From Amoebophrya sp. A120 (Eukaryota; Sar; Dinophyceae; Syndiniales; Amoebophryaceae), in NCBI GenBank assembly GCA_905178155.1, contig CAJINV010000014.1, positions 502,051-566,050 on the forward strand: a stretch of DNA of 64,000 bases, read 5' to 3'. Of the stretch, positions 32,301 to 42,246 are shown one piece after another. Under the pieces are notes generated by a model. That model did not search any database, was not told the DNA's origin, and saw only the letters and a list, made by a program, of their open reading frames with translations. The position numbers and the translations under genes were made by a program. Numbering within the stretch: position 1 is the first letter of the stretch; the number at the start of each line of letters is the position of its first letter.

Positions 32301-35300
32301 ATTTTCCAAATTTTCTGTTGTCGCCGGAGCGCTTGCCGCGTTCAGAGTACGCCTCGTGGTTGTAGTTCCAAGCTGCGCGGTATCCCGAAGCGCCGCGTCG
32401 GCTGCAGTAGCTCCATTTTCCGGGGACGCCAAATCTGGCGCTGTGGTAGCTCCGCCCTTGTTCGCGAGGAACATTGCTGCTTGCTTTTTGGACGCGACGG
32501 TGGACTTGGCCCTTCGCGTCGGCGGCGGACTCGGACTTGGGCTAGGTGACGCAGATTTCTCGGACGCCGTTTTCTCCGAATTCGTTTCAGAAGTATTCGG
32601 CTCAGGGAAATACAAAGTTGGCGACTTGCCCCTCGCCGCACCACCAGCTCTGGTATTGTTCCCCGCTTTTGGCGGCACTAGCCCGGCTTTGGCCGCGGCC
32701 TTCTTCGGCGCCGCGCCCGGCGGGCCGGCGGGGGACTTCGCTTTCTTCGGCTGCGCACCAGTTGCACCACCGCGGTCTCCTCTCCTACCCGCTGCTGTTG
32801 CAGCCCTTTGTTCACCTTGCGGCCCTTCCGCCGCGGCGCCCGCCCCAGCTGGTGGCGCGGCCCGGCGACCCTGTCCTCTCGGTCCTGCGGTCGTTGCGGT
32901 CCCAGCTGCTGATGCCCCGGAAGCTCCAGCGCCGGGAGACGGAGACGCGCCGACTGCCGCCGATCCAGCCATGCTGTCGTCCAAAGTCGTCGCCGCTCCG
33001 CCTCCGGAGAGGTTTGACCTAGTCGTGTTGGTCAAGGTTCTTTCCTCGTCTTCTATACTGAGTAAAAACGTACCCACACCAGAGTCAGGATGGGGATTTT
33101 GCAACACAAACCTAGGGGTTTTGTGAGTCACGCGTGACAAGTTGCGCTCTGCGGTGTAGTGCAGGTTAGCAAGTGCAGCCGCATCACAGATTCATCTGCT
33201 CATCCTGTTCACAGCATCACAAATTCCAAAACACGACTGGAAATGGCGCTCATGGGGATGCGCATTACCAGTCTTCCTGTCTTTGCAAATCTGCATCACA
33301 ACTCTGGTATGGGGACGTTTTTACTCAGGATATCCTCAAAATCCCCGTCAAAGTTGTCGTAGCTGCCATAATTGATGTTGTCCTGTTGCTCCAACGTCTC
33401 GCGGATCTGCAGAGTCGCTTTCAGAAATTTCGGCAGAAACTGCGAGTCTTGTTGCGCCTTCGACGTCCCGACTACCTCGCGTGCTTTGTTTCCGATTTTT
33501 GTCTGCGTGCGGTCGAGGAAATTTTGCACAAAGTTCTTGAACGCGCGTGAGTTCAGCTCCTGCTTCGTCACATTGTGAAAATACGGGTGGTCCTGAGCCT
33601 GGTAGCGGGATTTCATATTCATTGCACTGGCGGTTGCAGCAGCTGTGTTATCGCCGTTGATCGAAGTAGCGGACGCAGCTTTGTTTAGCAACCCACTTGT
33701 CCCGCCTACTGCCGCATTTTGGTCCGCCGCTCCCTGTGCGGCGGCGGCGGCCTTGTCTGCTTTCGACGTCTTCGCGCCTGGAAGTAGTTTCGTCCCAGCT
33801 GCCTTGTTTTCCGCAGAGCCGCCAGAGGACTTCGCAGAGTTCGAGGACCCTATTCTTTTCGCCGGCTTTGCCTTAATTTCGGGGGCACCTTCCTCGGGAC
33901 CTACAGTTCCTATTGTCGTCGTGGCTTCCCCGCCTGGAATTGCTTCGTTTCTTGCAGAAACGGCACCCGTTCCTTCCACAGCTTCCTCCGACAGAGAGAT
34001 CGCGTTAATCGACAGTCCCAGTTGACTGATCGTGGTCGCCACCTTGTCGAAGTCCGGCACGTGCCGGTCAAGCGGCGTCCGCAGCCGCACGGTGCTGTGA
34101 AAAATGAACCGCTCCAAGTCTTTGGAACTCTGCTTCAAGTATTTCGCCAGGTGCATGGTCGTCTTCCGTAATTTCTTATTCAACAAACACATGGAATTCT
34201 GCACCGAATCACGCAGCTCGTACCGCAGAAAGCTGACGAACTTGAGCGCGTCCGCGAACGGCGTGTTGATCTCTTTGAACTGTTCCTTCATCCGCTGCAA
34301 TTTCCAGCGGCGCAGCACCGCTTGGGCGCGCTCCTCCGGACTCACCTGCGCCTCCACCTCCTTCTGCTTCTTCAGTTCCTTCGCTTCTTCCGGATTCACG
34401 GGCGTGTCTTTCAGAAACACACTCAGGAGAATGGAAAACTCTTTCGGGTCTTTGTGCAACCCTTTTGCGTTCAATTTCATCAAGGATTGCTGGTCGAAGG
34501 CGTAGTTGCTCGGGTCTGTGGTCGTGATCGTGTCCGGCGCATTCATCGCACTGTGGTGTCCACCACCGGCGCCCTTGTGGTGGGAATGAGGGGAGTGAGC
34601 GGAAGTAGATTTAGTAGTTGCATCAGGAGCAACTGTACTGTCATTCTTGGATGAAGTTCGATTCGTTCCTGATAGCCCCAAGAACGACAGACTCCCGGGG
34701 TCCGCAGGGCTTCTTCCGGTCAGATTGAACAGCACCCGTTTCACGGCGGACCGAAGGAGGACGGGCGGCACGCCGTTGTTGTGCTTCACAAAGTCCTTGC
34801 CCGACACGTCGAACAGAATGCGCTTGCGACTGATGGCGGCTTGTTTGGTCTCCGGCACGTTGGCGAGTCTGGTGAGCAAATGCTTGAAAACTTTGAACTG
34901 CTTCTTCTTCTCGGTAGAAGTTCCACCACCAGCGGAAAACGGGTTCGCGGCCAGTTCCTTCTCCTTCTGTGCTATCTGTTTCATCCGCTGACGGGCTAGC
35001 AAGTTCCGGCATTGAGAGGAAAAATCCCCCCTCCCCATATTGAAAAGGTATGCTTCCGGAAATTTGTGTTGCTGATTTGAGGCCACAAATCACATTTGTC
35101 TTGCAAGAAGACAAGGGCAGAAGCTTCCGCCATATTATGGAGGCGATTTGTCATGCCGCTGGGCCTAAAGGGGGGCCGTTTGTCATGCTGAGCAACTAGA
35201 CCCATACGCCCCCAGCTAGTCTGGGCTAGCCTGGGGATCTGGCCGCAATGCCTTTCTGCAACACAAATCTGATTTGTGTATCCAAATCCAGCATCAGACA

Positions 35301-38300
35301 TTTCGTTTTGATATGGGGAGGGGGGATTTTTCCTTTTGATATCCGGCTCACCATCATCTTCTTGATCGCCCACCGGAACAGCCAGGGGGCTTGCGCGCGC
35401 TTCCGGATTCCGTGGCTCACCAAGTAGAACAAGTCGCGATTTTTCCGGATCAAGACCACGTAGGAGCAAGACTCGAACGGCTGACTATCCGGTAGCACCA
35501 CCGCCTCCTGGTGCGTGGGCACCGCCGCCAACTGCGCTGCGAGGGTCGTTATGAACTGCAAATATGTCTGGGTCTGGAAAGATCCAAGGCTTGTCATGCT
35601 TGTCGGACATGACTCTCAAGTCTGTCATGCACATTACCCAAAAGCCCCACTTTTCTGTCATGCAGAAGCTCGCTTTGTCATGCAGAAAAGGCAAGACTGT
35701 AGCACCTGCCTCCAAAACTTGTCATGCTTCTGCCAGTCAATTGAGGCGTCCTCGTCCTTCGCAACCAGCATCACAAGTTTCCAGACCCAGACATATATGC
35801 ATTTGATAGTCGTGGCGGCCGCGACGGAATCCGCATCTTGAAGCGCGCGCTTGAGCTTTTCGATTTTGTTCTGCGCGTTGATCTGCAGCATGTTATGCAA
35901 TACAAATTTCCCGCACATGTACAAAATGCATCACAAATTTACCCAATTTGGAGCGTAACTACGCTTGTCATGCTAAACTAGGATCGAAGGTAGGTTTTCT
36001 CATGCACCACCAGACACCGTGTGTGTACGTGTACGGAAAATTTACTGTGGATACATGTTGGCCTGCTTCACCAGGTCTTTGGGGTCGAGCAGCAGGTAGG
36101 AATCGGCATAATTCGCATCATGCAGATCCAACTGCACCGGTTGGCTTGAAGATCCTGTTCCTGAAGACCCTTGCTGGGTGGAAGCGCCAGCTGCCCTGGA
36201 TGCTGGAGACCCTGAAATAAAGATTGGTTTTTTTTTGGAGATGTAAAGGCTTGTCACGAAAGTAGGTGTTTTTGGTTCTAGTTTTCTTGAGCCTCGTCTA
36301 AGTACTACTTTTACAAAGACGTGCTGCACAGTAGCGGTGGGCACTAGTAGAGTCGGTCACAGGTGCCAAAGTAGAGGAGCCTTAGTTGTATATAATCCAC
36401 GACAAAAGTTCTCGTTCATCATCTTCATTTGTGCTCCTGGTCTTCATAAATTAATACCTTTAAGTGCCCCACCGCTGGTCATGATCCCCCCAGCAGTCGC
36501 GCCTCCATTATACGCCTTCAAATCCGCTAGCGCTCTGGCATCGTAGGCGGGATCACTGACGAACACGATTTTTGTGCTCGCTAACATCTGCGGATTCTGT
36601 GCGGATAGCACTTTCCGCACGCACTCTCGCACTTCGCCGATTTTCTGGCCCGCCCGGAAAGAGAAACTCTTGCAGACAAACGCCGGCTCCAGTTTTCCCC
36701 GGTCAACGTTCATATTATTAGCCTTGTTGGCAGATGATGTTAAACCTGCAGCCTTCGTTCCGGTTTTGGAAGTCGGTGAATTGGTGGACGGCTGTCCTGT
36801 ACCACCTGTCGCAGCTCCTGCTGCTGTACTTCTAGTTGCTGCTCCTTGTTCAGGACTTTCACTTGCCGCAGCACCTCCGCCTCCCGATGGCAACGCAGCA
36901 GATCCAGCCGCACTACTGGATGAAGCAGTTGTCTTCGTCACGTCTGCGTTCAATCCGTAGACCGGCAAGTGCTTGCCGCGCTGCAGTTCCGAGGATTCTT
37001 GCTTTCTGATGACTTGCAAACAGTAGTTTTCGTCCAGCACTTGAAGTTCCTTTTCCAATTTCACCAAAGTCGCCTCCAAATACTTGGAGTTCTGAAACAG
37101 CAGCTCGCAATGCGAGGCGAGCGAATGGAGCAAAACATCCATGAGAGAGTCCGTCTCGATGATGGACCGCATTTCCTGCAGAGATTTGGGCCGCCAGTCG
37201 CTCGGAGCCGTCGGAATGGACGATTTCGGAGACACGCCGAATTTCGTCTGATCAGGTGCTTGATTTGGATAATTCCTGGTGTTCTTCATCGCTAGTAGAA
37301 GATTATTTCCTCCTGCTGTCGTTCCGCTACCACGGGACGTCGCGGGCCTTGACCCTGTAGTTGTTGATGTCCCAGAAATACTCGTACCTCCACCACCGCG
37401 ACCAGAGGAAGACCCTTTGTTCGGCCGGGTTGACCTGCTGTTGGCGTTATTTGTTCCGCCTCTAGAAGCTCCTGTAGTACTCGAATTCAAATTTATTCCC
37501 GTCGTTTTCACCCCATCAGCACCGTCCTCCCCCTCGCCACCAACACTGCTGAACCCGGTCTGAAAGAAGGCCAAATCTTCCGGACAGTCCTTCTGTAGTA
37601 AGTACCCGTCCTTGAAGCACTGCAGGAACAAAATCTGCTCCAGCTCACTTGTCAGCTGCTTCCGCGCAACCGCGTCGCCGTGGGTCTCCTTATTGATACC
37701 GCTGCTGGACTTGTTATTCGGAGTTGACGACGAAGATGTTGACGCGTTTCCACTAGTACTGCTGTTATTTTTGTACGCGGAGCTCCGCAGCAGTTGCTGG
37801 TCCTCGTTTGCGTCCACGCAGTACCGCACCGCGAAGTAAAAATTGTTCAGATTGTTTATCGAAAAGAAAAATCCCCCCTCCCCATATCAAAACGGAATTT
37901 CTGATGCTGGATTTGTGTACACAAATCGGCTTTGTATTGCAGAGAGGCATTGCGGCCAGCTCCCCAGGCTAGGCAGGGGCGTATGGGTGTAGTTGCTCAG
38001 CATGGCAAACGGCTCCCCTTTAAGCCCGCCAGCGTGGCAAATCGCTTCCATAAAAATGGGGCGGAAGCTTCTGCCCTTGTCTTCCTGCAAGACAAATGTG
38101 ATTTGTGACCTCAAACCAGCAACGCAAATGTTCAAAAACATACCTTTTCAATATGGGGAGGGGGGATTTTTCCGTACGATATTGTTCACAAACTCCTTCA
38201 TGTTCGCAAACGTGATTCTGGTCTGGTGCAGAGAACTGATCAGGTGGTCGTTCCTCGTGCGAAACAGCTGCCCGAAATCAGATAAGTACTTCGCCGCCGG

Positions 38301-41115
38301 CCGGGACTTGTCCGTGGACTGAGCTACCACGACCTGTGGGCCTTGTTTGTCTGCGCTCATTGCCGCGTAAAGGGATTCAAATGTTTGCGTGAATTCGAAT
38401 TCGTAGCCCGCGTTGGGAGTGCTCATCACTTTATTTCCTACTCCCGGGTTTTCGCCCAGTTGTTGCTGTTGCTGTGCATTATTTCCATTGTTCGTTGCGG
38501 CGAACAAATATGACAGCAAGTCGTTCATTTTCAAGTGGAAATTGAAGTCCGGCGAAACGCTGGACAACATGCTCGTCCCCCGAAAAAAATCTGCGGACAC
38601 GGGTATGGCGCTCTCAAGTTTTACATTCTCAACTGTTACATGAATTTGTAATGCAAGACTGGCAAAAGTGAAAGGAGGAAGATTGCGCCTTTTGCATTAC
38701 AAGTTTGGCGCAGATTTCGATGCTGTCTAGCCCTTCCGAAATTTGTCATGCGAAGCAGCTCGATCATCTGCCGGCTCAAGGTACTTTTGCATGACAAATT
38801 CATGTAACAGTTGAGAATGTAACGTTTGAGACCGACATAACGGGCGTCAAAAAAGTGGGGACTGCGGTCTTGTTCGCGAACAGTTCGCGGAGCTGCTGCT
38901 CTCTTTCCCTGTCGAAGATACTATTCACCGCAGTTTGTGCTTGTTGATGTTGGGCTTGTTGGGTCGTGGGAACTACAAGTTGTTGCTGCGGCTGTTGATT
39001 TGGTTGTGCGGTTGTATTCATTTGTTGATGAACAACTCCACCTGCGTGTTGTGGATGTTGGTGTAGTTGATGTGTCGTCGTAGTTGTACTACCACCAGAA
39101 GATCCACTCGTCCCGCCAAACATCTCCAGACTCAAATCGGCTCTCAGCCTCATGATTTCAGCAAGAGCCTCCTCCTGCGTCTTCCGTAGCTCCACTGCAG
39201 GAAGGTGCGGCTTCTGCAGCACCGCCTGCTGGCCGCCACTCTGCTGCAGGAGCCCCGAACCTGAAGAACCTAGTGCAGGAGTCAATTGCTTTTTCATTCC
39301 GTAAAGGTTCAGACTCTGTAGCGGGTTCTGGTGCGCGTGGTCTTTTGCGTGGTATTTGATATTTACCATGTCTCTCGCGCCAGACTTCGAGTAGCTGTTG
39401 TGCTGCTTTGCTGCACCAGCAGCACCGGTCGCGCTGATTCGTCCTGATGGATCAGTCGCGTCGATAAAACCACCGCTAGTTGAATCATTGTTCTCTGGTG
39501 CGGCGACGATGAATCCCTGTAGTCTCCTCGTTTCTCGTGCGGCGAAAAACCTCCGTGCGTGTCTTGTCGCGTAAATGGAGAGCATGTCGTCCTCCGTGTG
39601 GCTGTTGAACGAACTGCGCCCGGAAACGTCAATTCTCCCCCGCTGCGGCCCTTGCTGCGAAGACTGCAGAAACGACTGCACTTGCCCCCCGGGAAGGGTC
39701 CCCGAGTACAGATTTTCGTCGCCGATATTAGAAGTGGCGGACCCAGCCTGGTCGTTCGAAAATTGGGCATTCGCCGAGCTTAAAGTTTTCTGCTTGTACA
39801 ACATGAGTGCCTTCATCGCCTTGTCGTATTGGCATGGAGTCGGGCCATAAGGATCGTTGCAGAGATATTCCGCCAGGTCATTTTTGTGCAGAAAAGCGAG
39901 GCGGGAAGAGGCCAGGAAGAGCTTCTTGTAGTTATTCTGGGATGATGAAGGTGAGTTATTGTCATTCAGGAGCTGTTCCAGCTGTTGACTCGTCCCGCTG
40001 GAATTGCTATTGGATGTGTTTGATGTCGTGCTGTTGGTCGCCACACTCAGCTTCGACGCGGATTGAGTAACCCGGTTGGGAGCTGCAATTCCACTATCAT
40101 CTGTCTTGAGAACTCCGCCCGTACTAGTTCTACCATTATTCATCCCGCCCCCGACAGTTGTGTTTCTTGTTGAAGAGAGCCTGAGTTGTCCTCTATTCTT
40201 ATCACCTACAACGTGTCTTCCGTAAAACGGGTCGTACTTGCTGAGGAACTTGTCCGCCAGAAAAAATCTCGCTTGCTCCGCTAATAATTCCAAAAGCTGT
40301 TGGTGGTCCTGGGGGTTGACGCTGACGTTGGTCGTGGTATCCCCACTGTCCGACAGGGCGAGGGCGGCTACGGCAGAAGCGGTAATAGAACTACCTCCTC
40401 CTGACATGCCTCCTACTCCACCAGCTGTTGAACTACCACCGCCCGCCCGGTTTCGTGCCAACAGCGACGTCGTCATCGTGCTCTTGTTCATCAGATTCAT
40501 CAGCCCCGCTGGGAGAAGATCTTTCTCCGGTAATAATTGCAACAAATTGGTCGCACTCTGCAGCTTCTCCCTCGCACCGGCAGCCAGCCCCGGATTGTTC
40601 AACAGATTCCGGCTGTTCCAGGGAAGAGCGAGGAGTAACTGCTGTTGGGTGGACGAGAATTTCAGCTGGTTCAGCAGGGAAACGCCGACGATCGCATCGC
40701 CCGAAACGATCGCGGTGTTGGTGCCCAGTTGCGGGACAGAGTTACTTGTCATGCTGGTGCCTGGTGTTGTACTAGAAGTTGTACTAGCTGACGGTAAATT
40801 TGTTCCGGCTCCTGTTGCTGCAGCCGAAGACGGGAGGACATTGGGGGCGTTGGCAGCGGCGGAGTAGCCGGCTAGTCTCGAGGTTGTATTGGCGGCACTC
40901 GTGGTCGACAAATTTTCTGTCGCGCGGTTCCCCGTCGTTCCTGTCGCTTCCCCCGGCGATGCACTCTGCGCGGCTTCGTTTTCATTACTCCCTGCGTTGC
41001 TGCTGGTTCCACCTCGCACACTAGCGGAAGTACTGCTTGGGTCGGCTTGGCTTCGCGCGCGGCCGCTGGCCGCGGCTTTAGTTCCGCCGGAAGTGCTTCT
41101 TGGGTTGTCCGACAT
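26382..41115 (-). CDS. giant low-complexity protein, about 4288 aa, eight exons
   Basis: Exons are 41115-38840, 38598-38182, 37851-36458, 36211-36054, 35888-35809, 35544-35342, 35004-33333 and 33048-26382, 12867 nt. Six of seven introns are introners; one (36212-36457) is GT-AG. Residues 1 to about 760 are Ser/Thr/Gly/Asn-rich with islands such as KFLSKYDPFYGRHVV. A helical core spans about 1360-2070 (YLLLDPKDLVKQANMLQINA, IRKNRDLFYLVSHGIRKRAQ, SRKRILFDVSGKDFVK, RYELRDSVQNSMCLLNKKLR). Poly-Lys/Asp/Glu tracts follow, then LGLRFCLLRDLLEVHENQER and a long coiled coil with EKELKEFCTFKPQINKRR, a motif seen in protist cytoskeletal proteins. I recognise no enzymatic domain. A scaffold or cytoskeletal role is inference. 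Confidence 0.8.
33054..33332. mobile_element. introner, family D
   Basis: Left end TATACTGAGTAAAAACGTAC, right end GGGGACGTTTTTACTCAGGATA. Flanks TCTTC and TCCTC differ at one base. Excision gives FDGDFEDEERTLTN, merging two long frames. Confidence 0.9.
35010..35341. mobile_element. introner, family A (reverse orientation)
   Basis: GAGAGGAAAAATCCCCCCTC at the left, GGGGGGATTTTTCCTTTTGATA at the right. The first base of the left TAT is changed to C. The duplication is TCCGG at 35005-35009 and 35342-35346. Excision gives MMVSRNLLARQRMK. Confidence 0.95.
35550..35808. mobile_element. introner, family E
   Basis: Ends carry TGTCTGGGTCTGGAAA and its inverse TTTCCAGACCCAGACA, with TATGAAC and TTTGATA tips. 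The duplication is GTCGT at 35545-35549 and 35809-35813. Excision gives VAAATTLAAQLAAV. Confidence 0.95.
35894..36053. mobile_element. introner, family G
   Basis: Ends are TATGCAATACAAATTTCCCG and CGGAAAATTTACTGTGGATA. The duplication is CATGT at 35889-35893 and 36054-36058. Excision gives KQANMLQINAQNK. Confidence 0.95.
37857..38181. mobile_element. introner, family A
   Basis: Left end TATCGAAAAGAAAAATCCCC, right end GGGGATTTTTCCGTACGATA. The duplication is TTGTT at 37852-37856 and 38182-38186. Excision gives KEFVNNLNNFYFAVRY. Confidence 0.95.
38604..38839. mobile_element. introner, family B
   Basis: Starts TATGGCGCTCTCAAGTTTTA and ends AACGTTTGAGACCGACATA. The duplication is ACGGG at 38599-38603 and 38840-38844. 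Excision gives TFLTPVSADFFRGT. Confidence 0.95.
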
Positions 41116-42246
41116 CTTTGGAAGTGGTTCTGCTTATGCGCTAGCAAGGACTTCAGCGGGCGAGGCCTTTCGCTTCTCCACCGGATTAATTTGGAAATCG
41201 AAATAGTTCGTGGTCGCGCTATCGTTTTTCCTGAAGGTCATCTCGTAGTCCTTGGCTGGAAATCGCATCGAGATCGCCCCGTCGCCGGATCATGCACAGT
41301 CCTCCCGGTCGTGGCGCTGGTATTTGCTTTCTGACAATTATACTGCTTCTACTGACAGACAGCCGGGCAGTTCTACGCGATACACAGTCGCAAGTGAGAA
41401 TTTGTTGGCGTTGCAATTTCACATGATAGACGAATGCATGAGATTTATTTGTTTTTCTTGCGGGGCATACAATGTAAAAGAGCAATACGTGGTATACAAG
41501 AGGGGTATCAGCATAGTGTAACTGTAAACGTGTGTCAAATCAAAACTTAGCAAATATTGTCCGAGGAAAAGAATAAGAAACTCGGCTAGCACAGGCATAC
41601 CGACAAATAAATGGACGATGCTCGCACGAAGGACAAGTAAAATCACAGTGGACGTTTATTTTTATTTCGTTCTGGAAATGCAGTTGTACGATGAAGATCA
41701 TGCTATCGAAAGGGACGACAAAAAGAAAAACGAGAATCAGGCCACGGAAAATAGAACGACCGACGAACGTAGTTTGCGCTTCTCGGAAGTAGATGGCGAA
41801 GGGACAATACCGATGCTTTCATGTTGGTTCCCGAGAAAACCGAAGTAGATGAGCTGCTGTTTATGAGCGACGCACATACGATGAAATACCAATACCAATA
41901 CGGTGCGATGAACGGATGCACTTTCACAAGCGAAAAATGAGGAAGTTTACGGCAACGAGATTTGACCGAATTTTTTCGAGGAATTCTTGCGTAGTGTGAT
42001 TCAGAAGTTGTAGATACAGGCATTGAAACATTTACCGACCTTTCAAGCTCAAGCATAAGCAGTCTGTCACCTGCTGCAACTAAACACTTTATCACTGAAG
42101 AACAAAAAAACTGATCTGCTTGCACGAAGACAACTAACGGTCTATGTGTTCGTGCTGCGTCAGGATATTGGGTTCTTCTTTTTTCTCTATACAGCAACCA
42201 GCTAGTACGACTGGTTCTTTCAAATGTTGAACCATTTCTACTACTA
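41116..42246. other. intergenic stretch
   Basis: Separates the giant gene's start from the LMBR1-type gene's stop. Open frames (for example 41703-42293 minus) show no domain and partly overlap the 3' end of the LMBR1-type gene. No element found. Confidence 0.4.

Noticed and set aside
30349-33126. Long plus-strand open frames (for example 30349-31266 and 32161-33126)
   Set aside because: They are antisense to the giant gene's low-complexity Lys/Ser/Ala tracts and consist of Ser/Phe/Val or Ala/Pro runs with no domain. The minus-strand frame is far longer and splices consistently.
26382-41115. Treating the frames at 26382, 33296, 36444, 38148 and 38800 as five genes
   Set aside because: Each apparent start or stop lies inside an introner, and the frames join exactly at the 5-bp duplications.
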